64,000 bases of DNA from Streptomyces coeruleorubidus (GTDB lineage: Bacteria > Actinomycetota > Actinomycetes > Streptomycetales > Streptomycetaceae): assembly GCF_028885415.1 (NCBI RefSeq), contig NZ_CP118527.1:5828001-5892000 (forward strand). Direction: 5' to 3'. The notes below the pieces were generated by a model, which was given only the letters and a program-made list of their open reading frames with translations, was not told the origin of the DNA and searched no databases. A program made the position numbers and the translations under genes. This document shows positions 38,771 through 47,316 of the stretch, piece after piece. Within the stretch, counting starts at the first letter, position 1, and each line of letters begins with the position of its first letter.

Positions 38771-39325
38771 ATGGTCAGGATGAGTGCAGAGGAGAGGCGC
38801 GAGAGCGTCATCCGCGCGGCGACGACCGAGTTCGCGCGCGGCGGCTACCACGGCACGTCGACCGAGGCGATCGCCCGGCGGGTCGGCGTCTCGCAGCCCT
38901 ATCTCTTCCGGCTCTTCCCGGGCAAGAAGGCGATCTTCCTGGCGGCGGCGGAGCGGTGTGTCGAGGACACCATCCGGACGTTCGCGGAGGCTGCCGAGGG
39001 ACTCGAGGGTGACGAGGCTCTCCATGCCATGGGTGGTGCGTACGTCGAGACCATCTCCGAACAGCCCGACCGGCTGATGATGCAGATGCAGATGTACCTC
39101 GCCGTGGCGGCCGCCGAAGAGGAGGGGGATCACGAGTTCGGCGAGGCCGTGCGCGCCGGCTGGATGCGGCTGTGGGACACCGTCCACCTGCCGCTGGGGG
39201 CCGACGTCGACAAGACGACGACCTTCATCGCGCAGGGAATGCTCATCAACTGCCTGGTGGCCATGGGCTTCCCGGCCGACCATCGGGTCTGGGCGGGGCT
39301 GAACCCGTCCGCGCCCAGCAACTGA
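38771..39325 (+). CDS. TetR family repressor of adjacent MFS pump
   Basis: Product is 184 aa. The N-terminal HTH is clear: RRESVIRAATTEFARGGYHG, then TSTEAIARRVGVSQPYLFRL. The C-terminal ligand domain has FIAQGMLINCLVAMG. ATG at 38771 lies 8 bp after the operator, so the transcript is short-leadered. It is followed 89 bp later by a DHA2 pump gene whose leader has the same operator. This is a typical drug-sensing repressor/efflux pair; the inducer is unknown. Confidence 0.92.
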   Translation: MVRMSAEERRESVIRAATTEFARGGYHGTSTEAIARRVGVSQPYLFRLFPGKKAIFLAAAERCVEDTIRTFAEAAEGLEGDEALHAMGGAYVETISEQPDRLMMQMQMYLAVAAAEEEGDHEFGEAVRAGWMRLWDTVHLPLGADVDKTTTFIAQGMLINCLVAMGFPADHRVWAGLNPSAPSN

Positions 39326-39366
39326 CGACAAGGGCCAGGGTGCTGCGCCTTTTCATGTTCGCGAAA

Positions 39367-39386
39367 GTTAGTAATCAATAACTAAC
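39367..39386. promoter_or_regulatory. TetR operator 2 (MFS promoter)
   Basis: GTTAGTAATCAATAACTAAC has the same GTTAGT-N8-ACTAAC architecture as 38743-38762. It is 28 bp before the MFS start codon. Confidence 0.75.
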
Positions 39387-39414
39387 CAATCGGAGAAACA
39401 TCTCTGGGGGAGCG

Positions 39415-40851
39415 ATGTCACAGCAGACCGCACGTCGCGGAGGGGCCGCCTGGGCCCTCGTCATCACCAGCGTCGCCGGATTCATGGCGGCTCTCGACAA
39501 CCTCGTCGTCACCACCGCCCTGCCCTCCATCCGCGAGGACCTCGGCGGGGGCCTGCACGACCTGGAATGGACGGTGAGCGCCTACACGCTCACCTTCGCG
39601 GTCCTGCTGATGTTCGGCGCGGCCCTCGGCGACCGGTTCGGCCGCCGCCGGCTCTTCATCGCCGGGCTCACCGTCTTCACCGGCGCCTCCGCCGCCGCGG
39701 CCATGGCGCCCGGCATCGACTCCCTCATCGCCGCCCGCGCCGTCCAGGGCGTCGGCGCGGCGGTGATGATGCCGCTGACGCTCACCCTGCTCACCGCGGC
39801 CGTGCCCGCCGCCAAGCGGGGCATGGCGTACGGCATCTGGGGAGCCGTCAACGGGCTCGCCGTCGCCTCCGGGCCGCTGGTCGGCGGCACCCTCACCGAA
39901 CACATCTCCTGGCAGTGGATCTTCTGGCTGAACGTCCCGCTCGGTCTGGCCCTGCTGCCGCTCGCCCGGCTGCGTCTCGCCGAGTCCCACGGCACCGGCG
40001 CCCCGCTCGACGTCCCCGGCACCCTGCTCGCCAGCGGCGGCTTCTTCGGCATCGTCTACGGCCTGGTCCGCGGACCCGTCGACGGCTGGACCGGCTCGCT
40101 GGTCCTGACGGGCCTGTTCGCGGGCTCCGCGCTGCTCGCCGGGTTCGTCCTCTACAGCACGCGCGCCGAGAACCCCATGCTCCCGATGCGGCTCTTCCGC
40201 TCCCGGGCCTTCTCCGGCATCAACGCGGCGAGCCTGCTGATGTTCCTCGGCATGTTCGGCTCGATCTTCCTCCTCAGCCAGTACATGCAGGGCGTCCTCG
40301 GCTACTCGCCCACCGAGGCGGGCCTCAGGATGCTGCCCTGGACCGGCATGCCGATGCTGGTCGCCCCGATCGCCGGCATCCTCGCCGACCGCGTCGGCGG
40401 CCGCCCGGTCGTCGCCGCGGGCCTGTTCCTCCAGGCCCTGGGCCTGGGCTACACGTCGGTGGTGGCCACGGTGGACGCCTCCTACGCCGCCCAGCTGCCC
40501 GCCCTGATCGTCAGCGGCATCGGCATGGCCCTGTTCTTCGCCCCCGCCTCGCACCTGGTGATGTCCAGCGTCCGGCCCCAGGAGCAGGGCATCGCTTCCG
40601 GCGCCAACAACGCCCTGCGCGAGGTGGGCGGAGCGCTCGGCATCGCCGTCATGGCGTCGATCTTCGCGGCGCAGGGCGGGTACGAGACCGGCCAGACCTT
40701 CGTCGACGGCATGCGCCCCGCGCTGGTGACGGGCTCCGCGCTGGTCGCCCTCGCGGGCGTCGCGGCCCTGCTGATCCCGACCCGGCGACGCGCCGAGCGA
40801 CAGGCCGCCCCGGCCGAACCGGCACCCGTGCTGGAGACGGCTGCCCACTGA
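39415..40851 (+). CDS. MFS transporter, DHA2 (EmrB/QacA) drug efflux
   Basis: Product is 478 aa, with 14 predicted helices. TM1 is SVAGFMAALDNLVVTTALPS (motif D1), motif A is ALGDRFGRRRLF, and motif C-like WGAVNGLAVASGPLVGGTLT follows. ATG at 39415 has GGGGGAG at 39406-39412. Its own operator for the upstream TetR marks it as an inducible exporter. The hydrophilic C-terminal tail is rich in Ala/Pro/Glu. Confidence 0.93.
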   Translation: MSQQTARRGGAAWALVITSVAGFMAALDNLVVTTALPSIREDLGGGLHDLEWTVSAYTLTFAVLLMFGAALGDRFGRRRLFIAGLTVFTGASAAAAMAPGIDSLIAARAVQGVGAAVMMPLTLTLLTAAVPAAKRGMAYGIWGAVNGLAVASGPLVGGTLTEHISWQWIFWLNVPLGLALLPLARLRLAESHGTGAPLDVPGTLLASGGFFGIVYGLVRGPVDGWTGSLVLTGLFAGSALLAGFVLYSTRAENPMLPMRLFRSRAFSGINAASLLMFLGMFGSIFLLSQYMQGVLGYSPTEAGLRMLPWTGMPMLVAPIAGILADRVGGRPVVAAGLFLQALGLGYTSVVATVDASYAAQLPALIVSGIGMALFFAPASHLVMSSVRPQEQGIASGANNALREVGGALGIAVMASIFAAQGGYETGQTFVDGMRPALVTGSALVALAGVAALLIPTRRRAERQAAPAEPAPVLETAAH

Positions 40852-40948
40852 TCCCGAGACCGGAAGGACCCCGACACCCAGCAGATCCGAAGCCCGGTCT
40901 ACCTGACGACCGGAACGACCCCGACGACGACCCGAAGGAGGAGCGGTC

Positions 40949-41329
40949 ATGCCCACCCTTCCCTGGACCGTCCCGAACACCCCGCCCCGCGACACCGAGG
41001 TGTACGTTTTCGCCTCCCGGTTCGAGACCCGCACCCTGTGGGGAGCGCTCAAGTTCCTCGCCGGTACGCCCGCAGTCTGGCGGCAGGTGCGCCGCAGCCC
41101 CGGCGTCTACGGAGCGACCCTGAAAGCGGAGCCGTTGCGGCGGACCTTCTGGACGCTGTCCGCGTGGGAGTCGAAGGCAGCGCTCGACGACTTCACCCGC
41201 TCGGGCGCCCACAGGCCTGCCGCCCGGGGCCTGGCCCCGCAGATGGCGGACGCGACCTTCACCACATGGCAGGCGAGGAGCGACGACCTCCCGCTCTCCT
41301 GGTCCGAGGCGCTGCGTCGCCTGTCCTGA
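40949..41329 (+). CDS. DUF3291/monooxygenase-like small protein
   Basis: Product is 126 aa. EVYVFASRFETRTLWGALKF, RRSPGVYGATLKAEPLRRTF and WTLSAWESKAALDDFTRSGA fit the dimeric alpha-beta barrel (ABM/DUF3291) fold seen in small cofactor-free monooxygenases and heme-degrading enzymes. The substrate is unknown. ATG at 40949 has a strong GAAGGAGGAG site. It lies 97 bp past the MFS gene and may belong to the same regulon, acting on the exported compound (speculative). Confidence 0.75.
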   Translation: MPTLPWTVPNTPPRDTEVYVFASRFETRTLWGALKFLAGTPAVWRQVRRSPGVYGATLKAEPLRRTFWTLSAWESKAALDDFTRSGAHRPAARGLAPQMADATFTTWQARSDDLPLSWSEALRRLS

Positions 41330-41345
41330 ACGACACCACGCGCGC

Positions 41346-41377
41346 GTGCGGCCCTCCTCTCCCGGACGGGGCCGCAC
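41346..41377 (+). terminator. Hairpin before murB
   Basis: GTGCGGCCC (41346-41354) pairs with GGGCCGCAC (41369-41377), 14-nt loop, 16 bp past the DUF3291-like stop. An outer CGCGCGTG/CACGCG pairing extends it. Confidence 0.7.
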
Positions 41378-41423
41378 ACACGCGTGCCGGAGCCCGTCAG
41401 TGCCGTCTCGTACTCTTGAGCCC

Positions 41424-42479
41424 GTGCAGGAACTCCACGACGCCCCCCTCGCCCCGCTGACCACCTTCCGGCTGGGCGGCCCCGCGACCCGGCTGGTCAC
41501 CGCGACGACGGACGACGAGGTGATCGCCGTCGTACGCGAAGCCGACGAGGCGGGCACCCCGCTGCTGCTCATCGGAGGCGGGTCGAACCTGGTCATCGGT
41601 GACAAGGGCTTCGAGGGCACCGCCCTCGTCATCGCCACCAAGGGCTACTCCCTCGACGGCACGCGGCTGGAGCTGGCCGCCGGCGAGGTGTGGACCGACG
41701 CCGTCGCCCGCACGGTGGAGGCGGGCCTGGCCGGCATCGAGTGCCTGGCCGGCATCCCCGGCTCGGCGGGCGCTACCCCCATCCAGAACGTCGGGGCGTA
41801 CGGCCAGGAGGTCTCCTCGACGATCACCGAGGTCGTCGCCTACGACCGCCGGACCGGCGAGACGGTCACCCTGGCCAACGAGGACTGCGCCTTCTCCTAC
41901 CGCCACAGCCGCTTCAAATCCCACCCGGAGCGCTACGTGGTCCTGCGCGTCCGCTTCTCCCTGGAGGACGCCCACGGCCTCTCCGCCCCCCTCAGGTACG
42001 CCGAGACGGCCCGCGCCCTCGGCGTCGGACCGGGCGACCGGGTCCCGCTCGCCTCGGCCCGTGACACCGTGCTCAAGCTGCGCGCCGGCAAGGGCATGGT
42101 CCTGGACCCCGAGGACCACGACACCTGGTCGGCCGGCTCCTTCTTCACGAACCCGATCCTCACGGACGCCGACTTCGCCACGTTCCGCGCGCGTGTGCGT
42201 GAGCGCCTCGGCGAGGGCGTGGAGCCGCCCGCGTACCCCGCGGGGGAGGGCCACACCAAGACCTCCGCGGCCTGGCTGATCGACAAGGCCGGCTTCACCA
42301 AGGGCTACGGCGACGGACCGGCCCGCATCTCCACGAAGCACACCCTGGCCCTCACCAACCGGGGCACCGCGACCACGGAGGACCTGCTCGCCCTGGCCCG
42401 CGAGGTCGTGGCCGGCGTCCGCGAGGCCTTCGGGATCACGCTGGTCAACGAGCCGGTGACGGTCGGGGTCAGCCTCTAG
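41424..42479 (+). CDS. murB: UDP-N-acetylenolpyruvoylglucosamine reductase
   Basis: Product is 351 aa. It reduces UDP-GlcNAc-enolpyruvate to UDP-MurNAc with NADPH and FAD, the second committed step of peptidoglycan synthesis. FAD-binding GGGSNLVIGDKGFEG and GIPGSAGATPIQNVGAYGQE, the catalytic Ser239 in AGSFFTNP, and the C-terminal Glu in LVNEPVTVGV are all present. GTG at 41424 is chosen by homology; TACTCT at 41411-41416 just before it could be a -10 giving a nearly leaderless mRNA. Its stop overlaps the convergent SDR stop by 4 bp. Confidence 0.96.
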   Translation: MQELHDAPLAPLTTFRLGGPATRLVTATTDDEVIAVVREADEAGTPLLLIGGGSNLVIGDKGFEGTALVIATKGYSLDGTRLELAAGEVWTDAVARTVEAGLAGIECLAGIPGSAGATPIQNVGAYGQEVSSTITEVVAYDRRTGETVTLANEDCAFSYRHSRFKSHPERYVVLRVRFSLEDAHGLSAPLRYAETARALGVGPGDRVPLASARDTVLKLRAGKGMVLDPEDHDTWSAGSFFTNPILTDADFATFRARVRERLGEGVEPPAYPAGEGHTKTSAAWLIDKAGFTKGYGDGPARISTKHTLALTNRGTATTEDLLALAREVVAGVREAFGITLVNEPVTVGVSL

Positions 42480-43108
42480 TAGGCGAGCCCCACGCCCTGC
42501 TTCACGGTGGCCGCGTCGTCGACCATGCCCAGCATCGCGTGTGCCACGTCGGCGCGTCCCAGAGAGCGGCCCTTCGGCGGGGTCCCCCCGACGACCGCCC
42601 GGTACACCCCGCTGACCGGCCGGTTCAGCAGCCTCGGTGGCCGCACCACGGTCCAGTCGGTGGAACTGCGGGCGATCTCCGCCTCCATCGTGCGCAGGTC
42701 GGCGTAGACGTCCTTGAAGATCCCGGAGACGACGCCGCGTGCGACACGGTCGAGCGCCCCGTCGCCCTCGGGCACGGGCCCGATCGGGGCGGCGCTGATC
42801 GCCAGCAGCCGCCGAACCTCCTCCGCCTCCATGGCGCCCAGCACCGTGCGCGTCAGCCGGGTCGCGTCTCCGGCGTGCCCCCGGCTGCGGGCACCGAGCC
42901 CCGACAGCACGGCATCCCGCCCGGCCACCGCCGGACGCACCGCCTCCGCATCGGCCAGGTCCGCGCGGAAGACGTCCAGTCCCGGGCCGGTCACGGTCAG
43001 CCGGGCGGGATCGCGTACGACGGCCGTGACCTGGTGACCCGCCCCCAGTGCCTGCCGCACGATCTCCTGCCCGACGCCGCCGGTGGCACCGAAAACGGTC
43101 AGCTTCAT
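42476..43108 (-). CDS. NAD(P)-binding SDR-like protein
   Basis: Product is 210 aa. The N-terminus LTVFGATGGVGQEIVRQAL is the Rossmann motif, with DWTVVRPPRLLNRPVSGVYR near the end. It belongs to the NAD(P)H-binding (SDR_a5/biliverdin reductase B-like) group; the substrate is unknown. ATG is at 43106-43108. It is divergent from a TetR gene with two identical-type palindromes between them, so it is very probably that regulator's target. Confidence 0.88.
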   Translation of the reverse strand: MKLTVFGATGGVGQEIVRQALGAGHQVTAVVRDPARLTVTGPGLDVFRADLADAEAVRPAVAGRDAVLSGLGARSRGHAGDATRLTRTVLGAMEAEEVRRLLAISAAPIGPVPEGDGALDRVARGVVSGIFKDVYADLRTMEAEIARSSTDWTVVRPPRLLNRPVSGVYRAVVGGTPPKGRSLGRADVAHAMLGMVDDAATVKQGVGLAY

Positions 43109-43133
43109 GCGAACCTCCCCTGTCGATAGGCGG

Positions 43134-43184
43134 GTGAGTGCTTACTCACCTCCACTGCCTCCCCTAGGGTGAGTAAGTACTCAC
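43134..43184. promoter_or_regulatory. Twin TetR operators between SDR and TetR genes
   Basis: GTGAGTGCTTACTCAC at 43134-43149 and GTGAGTAAGTACTCAC at 43169-43184. Both are GTGAGT-N4-ACTCAC, with centres 35 bp apart. One probably controls each divergent gene. Confidence 0.8.
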
Positions 43185-43213
43185 CCACCCGTCAAGCGCC
43201 TGAGGAAGCAGCC

Positions 43214-43804
43214 ATGCAGCCACCGGCCAGGGAGCGCGTCCTGGACGCCGCGCACCAGTTGATGCTGACCGTCGGACTCGCCCGTGCCACGACGAAGGAG
43301 ATCGCCCGGGCCGCCGGTTGCTCCGAGGCCGCGCTGTACAAGCACTTCTCGAGCAAGGAGGAACTGTTCATCCGCGTCCTCGCGGAACGGCTGCCACAGA
43401 TGGCACCGCTGCTGCACGAGCTGGCCGCCGAGCCGGGCCGGGGTGCGCTGGAGGCGAACCTCACGGAGATCGCCCGGCAGGCTGCCCTGTTCTACGAGCA
43501 GAGCTTCCCGATCGCGGCGTCGCTGTATGCCGAGACCCAGTTGAAGCGGCGGCATGACGAGGCGATGCGGGAGATGGGGAAGGGGCCGCATCTGCCGATC
43601 GAGGGGTTGGCCGCGTATCTGCGGGCGGAACAGGACGCCGGGCGGATCAGGGCGGATGCGGACACCTTCGCGGCGGCCTCGCTGCTGATGGGGGCGTGTG
43701 CGCAGCGGGCGTTCGCGTACGACGCGACGGCGGAAGGCCGGCCCTCCGTGGACACGTTCGCCGCGAGGCTGGCCCGCACGCTGCTGGCAGGCATCACCGA
43801 CTGA
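43214..43804 (+). CDS. TetR family regulator
   Basis: Product is 196 aa. The HTH reads RERVLDAAHQLMLTVGLARA, TTKEIARAAGCSEAALYKHF and SSKEELFIRVLAERLP. The C-terminal domain includes EQSFPIAASLYAETQLKRRH. ATG at 43214 with GAGGAAG at 43202-43208 is preferred over a GTG at 43169, which lies inside the second operator. It is divergent from the SDR gene it likely represses. Confidence 0.92.
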   Translation: MQPPARERVLDAAHQLMLTVGLARATTKEIARAAGCSEAALYKHFSSKEELFIRVLAERLPQMAPLLHELAAEPGRGALEANLTEIARQAALFYEQSFPIAASLYAETQLKRRHDEAMREMGKGPHLPIEGLAAYLRAEQDAGRIRADADTFAAASLLMGACAQRAFAYDATAEGRPSVDTFAARLARTLLAGITD

Positions 43805-44074
43805 CCGGCGCACTTCCAGGTGCTCGGCGTTGTGGCTGGGGCGGGGTGGGTCCGCAGCCCGGCGCTGCGGGGTGCCGCTGCGCCCACCCGTGCCGCCCCA
43901 GCGGCACGACTGCCCGCAGCCAGGCGGGACCGCCGGCCCACAGCGCGGCGGCCTGGGGGGCGCCCGCAGCGGTTGGCGCGTCAACGGACGGTGAGTCGGT
44001 GTCCGAGCCCATCGCGCCGTTCCGAGGACGGACACCCCCGACACGTCCCCGACCCACCACCACCCCGGTGGGCG
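43805..44074. other. 270-bp gap, no gene seen
   Basis: Between the TetR stop and the convergent adenosine deaminase stop. Open frames on both strands are Arg/Ala/Pro-rich shadows without ribosome-binding sites. No clear terminator hairpin was found. Confidence 0.4.
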
Positions 44075-45106
44075 CTACGACAGCAACCAGTCGTCCACCC
44101 CGGCCAGCAGCTTCGTCTTCACGTCCTCCGGCGCCGCCGACCCCCTCACCGACTGCCGCGCCACCTCCGCCAGTTCCTCGTCCGTGAACCCGTGATGCCG
44201 CCGCGCGATCTCGTACTGCGCCGCCAGGCGGGAGCCGAACAGCAGGGGATCGTCCGCGCCCAGCGCCATCGGGACACCCGCCTCGAACAACGTCCGCAGC
44301 GGCACGTCCTCCGGCTTCTCGTACACCCCCAGCGCCACGTTCGAAGCCGGACACACCTCGCACGTCACACCCCGCTCGGCCAGTTGCCGAAGAAGTCGCG
44401 GATTCTCCGCCGCCCGCACGCCGTGCCCCACCCGGTCCGCCCCCAGGTCGTCCAGACAGTCCCGCACCGACGAGGCACCCGCCAGCTCACCCCCGTGCGG
44501 CGCCGACAGCAGCCCGGCCTCCCGCGCGATCGCGAACGCCCGGTCGAAGTCCCGCGCCATGCCCCGTCGCTCGTCGTTCGACAGCCCGAACCCGACGACC
44601 CCCCGGTCCGCGTACCGCACAGCCAGCCGCGCCAGGGTGCGCGCGTCCAACGGGTGCTTCATCCGGTTCGCCGCGACCAGCACCCGCATACCGAGCCCGG
44701 TCTCCCGCGACGTCGTCTCCACCGCGTCCAGGATGACCTCCAGCGCCGGGATCAACCCGCCCAGCCGCGGCGCGTACGACATCGGATCGACCTGGATCTC
44801 CAGCCACCCCGAGCCGTCCCGCAGATCCTCCTCCGCGGCTTCCCGCACCAGCCGCTGGATGTCCTCCGGCTCCCGCAGACACGAGCGCGCCGCGTCGTAC
44901 AGCCGCTGAAAGCGGAACCAGCCCCGCTCGTCCGTCGCCCGCAGTCTCGGCGGCTCCCCGCCGACCAGCGCCTCGGTCAGCGCGTCGGGCAGGCGCACCC
45001 CGTGCTTGTCGGCCAGTTCCAGCACGGTCGTGGGCCGCATCGACCCGGTGAAGTGCAGGTGCAGATGGGCTTTCGGCAGCTCAGAGACATCACGTACACG
45101 CTCCAT
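44075..45106 (-). CDS. add: Adenosine deaminase
   Basis: Product is 343 aa. It converts adenosine to inosine. Metal ligands are HLHLH (H14-H18 region, in PKAHLHLHFTG), HGGEL (catalytic His/Glu region), DRVGHGVRA and ALGADDPLLFGS (Asp pair). The first motif reads HFTGSMRP where many adenosine deaminases have HLEGxL/MRP, so related substrates such as adenine-type nucleosides cannot be excluded. ATG at 45104-45106 is chosen by homology. It is downstream of aspC on the same strand but separated by a strong terminator. Confidence 0.9.
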   Translation of the reverse strand: MERVRDVSELPKAHLHLHFTGSMRPTTVLELADKHGVRLPDALTEALVGGEPPRLRATDERGWFRFQRLYDAARSCLREPEDIQRLVREAAEEDLRDGSGWLEIQVDPMSYAPRLGGLIPALEVILDAVETTSRETGLGMRVLVAANRMKHPLDARTLARLAVRYADRGVVGFGLSNDERRGMARDFDRAFAIAREAGLLSAPHGGELAGASSVRDCLDDLGADRVGHGVRAAENPRLLRQLAERGVTCEVCPASNVALGVYEKPEDVPLRTLFEAGVPMALGADDPLLFGSRLAAQYEIARRHHGFTDEELAEVARQSVRGSAAPEDVKTKLLAGVDDWLLS

Positions 45107-45180
45107 TCCAGGATCCTGCCGTACGCCCCGGCCGTCCCGAAAGCTGTTTCCTCTTTCGTGGTCTTGCTCGCACAAACAAA

Positions 45181-45212
45181 TGGGGCACATACCGAATTCG
45201 GTATGTGCCCCA
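45181..45212 (-). terminator. aspC terminator, 32-bp perfect palindrome
   Basis: A perfect palindrome centred on GAATTC, with arms TGGGGCACATACCGAA and its complement. On the minus strand it is followed by TTTGTTTGT. It lies 26 bp past the aspC stop and 75 bp before the adenosine deaminase start. Confidence 0.9.
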
Positions 45213-45237
45213 GGCCGGGAGGCCGACGAAGCGGACG

Positions 45238-46464
45238 TCAGTCCCTGGCCTCCGCCAGCAACTTCTGCATCCGGCTCACACCCTCGACGAGATCCTCGTC
45301 ACCCAGCGCGTACGACAGCCGCAGATACCCGGGCGTACCGAACGCCTCACCCGGCACCACCGCGACCTCGGCCTCCTCCAGGATCAGCGCGGCCAGCTCC
45401 ACCGTGTCCTTGGGCCGCCGGCCCCGGATCTCCTTGCCGACCAGCGCCTTCACCGACGGGTACGCGTAGAACGCGCCCTCCGGCTCCGGGCACACCACAC
45501 CGTCGATCTCGTTCAGCATCCGCACGATGGTCTTGCGACGCCGGTCGAACGCCTCGCGCATCTTCGCCACGGCGACCAGGTCACCGGAGACGGCGGCCAG
45601 CGCGGCGGCCTGGGCGACGTTGGACACGTTCGACGTGGCGTGCGACTGGAGGTTCGTCGCGGCCTTGACCACGTCCTTCGGGCCGATGACCCACCCGACC
45701 CGCCAGCCGGTCATCGCGTACGTCTTCGCGACACCGTTCACCACGATGCACTTGTCGCGCAGCTCGGGCAGCACCGCCGGCAGCGACACGGCGGAGGCGT
45801 CGCCGTAGACCAGGTGCTCGTAGATCTCGTCGGTCAGCACCCACAGACCGTGCTCGACGGCCCAGTGGCCGATGGCCTCGGTCTCCTGCTCGCTGTAGAC
45901 CGCGCCGGTCGGGTTCGACGGCGAGACGAACAGGACGACCTTCGTCTTCTCCGTACGCGCCGCCTCCAGCTGCTCGACGGTCACCCGGTAGCCGGTGGTC
46001 TCGTCGGCGACGACCTCCACCGGGACACCCCCGGCCAGCCGGATCGACTCGGGGTACGTCGTCCAGTACGGCGCGGGCACGATGACCTCGTCGCCCGGGT
46101 CGAGGATCGCGGCGAAAGCCTCGTAGATGGCCTGCTTGCCACCGTTGGTGACGAGGATCTGCGACGCGTCGACCTCGTAGCCGGAGTCGCGCAGCGTCTT
46201 CGCGGCGATGGCGGCCTTCAGCTCGGGCAGGCCGCCGGCCGGCGTGTAGCGGTGGAACTTCGGGTTCTTGCAGGCCTCGATCGCGGCCTCGACGATGTAG
46301 TCCGGGGTCGGGAAGTCGGGTTCACCTGCGCCGAAGCCGATCACCGGCCGCCCGGCGGCCTTGAGGGCCTTGGCCTTGGCGTCCACGGCGAGGGTGGCGG
46401 ACTCGGAGATCGCGCCGACTCGGGCGGAGACCCGGCGCTCGGTGGGAGGGGTTGCAGCGCTCAT
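45238..46464 (-). CDS. aspC: Aspartate aminotransferase (class I/II PLP enzyme)
   Basis: Product is 408 aa. It transfers the amino group between aspartate and 2-oxoglutarate. PLP Lys247 is in [16 protein letters not shown], the cofactor-binding [14 protein letters not shown] and [14 protein letters not shown] (Asn) are present, and [10 protein letters not shown] contains the substrate Arg position just before (YLRLSYA). It belongs to the prokaryotic 1b subgroup, so it may also use prephenate. ATG at 46464 is preferred; ATG at 46473 would add three residues. Its position just upstream of trpT-secE is typical of Streptomyces. Confidence 0.95.
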   Translation of the reverse strand: MSAATPPTERRVSARVGAISESATLAVDAKAKALKAAGRPVIGFGAGEPDFPTPDYIVEAAIEACKNPKFHRYTPAGGLPELKAAIAAKTLRDSGYEVDASQILVTNGGKQAIYEAFAAILDPGDEVIVPAPYWTTYPESIRLAGGVPVEVVADETTGYRVTVEQLEAARTEKTKVVLFVSPSNPTGAVYSEQETEAIGHWAVEHGLWVLTDEIYEHLVYGDASAVSLPAVLPELRDKCIVVNGVAKTYAMTGWRVGWVIGPKDVVKAATNLQSHATSNVSNVAQAAALAAVSGDLVAVAKMREAFDRRRKTIVRMLNEIDGVVCPEPEGAFYAYPSVKALVGKEIRGRRPKDTVELAALILEEAEVAVVPGEAFGTPGYLRLSYALGDEDLVEGVSRMQKLLAEARD

Positions 46465-46770
46465 GGGCCCCATCGTTTCAGACCGGAAACGTGCGTGGCA
46501 CGTGGGTTTCACAGACTGAACAACGCCGGGCAAACCCCTGAACAACAGTCCGGATCGGCCGCACGGCCTGGGCGATCTTCAGTCGGAGCCCGGCCGTCCG
46601 CATCCCGCTCCGCAGGCGATCTTCCGCCAACGAGGCCTTCCCGGAGCCCTTTCTGTTCGACGACCGGCCGCAGACCACGTACACTCTCACCTCGTTGGCC
46701 TTCACCAGGCCGCGCCCGTTCGGTGCACACCAGGCATCCGGACGGATGCGGTACGTTGGGGGACACACAA
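46465..46770. promoter_or_regulatory. aspC/tRNA-Trp divergent intergenic region
   Basis: 306 bp without a gene. TTCGAC (46656-46661), 18 bp, TACACT (46680-46685) is a plausible plus-strand vegetative promoter for the trpT-secE-nusG unit. A second -10-like TACGTT is at 46752-46757, 14 bp before the tRNA. The aspC promoter must lie on the other strand near 46470-46520. Confidence 0.4.
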
Positions 46771-46843
46771 AGGGTCGTAGCTCAATTGGTAGAGCACTGG
46801 TCTCCAAAACCAGCGGTTGGGGGTTCAAGTCCCTCCGGCCCTG
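46771..46843 (+). tRNA. trpT: tRNA-Trp (anticodon CCA)
   Basis: 73 nt. Acceptor AGGGTCG pairs with CGGCCCT, anticodon stem CTGGT/ACCAG, anticodon CCA at 46804-46806, discriminator G. No encoded CCA. trpT next to secE is conserved in actinobacteria. Confidence 0.97.
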
Positions 46844-46951
46844 CTACACACACCTTCGCCAGGATGTGTGCGCATGTACGTACAGCAATGCACCGCCGTG
46901 CGGCTCAGACCGGGCGCGGCACGGCCACGACCCGGAATCAGGTGAGGACGA

Positions 46952-47236
46952 GTGACGGACGCCGTGGGCTCCATCGACATGCCTGATGCCCAGGACGAGG
47001 CGCCGGAGTCCAAGAAGACCCGCAAGGGCGGCAAGCGCGGCAAGAAGGGCCCGCTGAAGCGGCTTGCCCTCTTCTACCGCCAGATCGTCGCGGAGCTGCG
47101 CAAGGTCGTCTGGCCGACCCGCAACCAGCTCACGACGTACACGACCGTGGTGATCATCTTCGTGGTCATCATGATCGGCCTGGTCACCGTGATTGACTAT
47201 GGACTCAGCAACGCCGCCAAGTACGTGTTCGGCTGA
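46952..47236 (+). CDS. secE: Preprotein translocase subunit SecE
   Basis: Product is 94 aa. A charged N-terminus ([17 protein letters not shown]) is followed by the SecE amphipathic helix and loop [20 protein letters not shown] and a single membrane helix [18 protein letters not shown]. It stabilises SecY in the membrane. GTG at 46952 has AGGTGAGGA upstream. It is followed by nusG, the classical order. Confidence 0.96.
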   Translation: MTDAVGSIDMPDAQDEAPESKKTRKGGKRGKKGPLKRLALFYRQIVAELRKVVWPTRNQLTTYTTVVIIFVVIMIGLVTVIDYGLSNAAKYVFG

Positions 47237-47316
47237 GCCGCCAGCGAAGAGCGCCGAGGTACCCGGCGCTCCTTTCGCATGTTCCACCCCTATGTATCCA
47301 GGAAGAAGCAGCCACC

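Noticed and set aside
40949..41329. Assigning the DUF3291-like gene to heme degradation
   Set aside because: The fold is shared by many small monooxygenases, and no heme-binding His or iron-uptake neighbour is visible.
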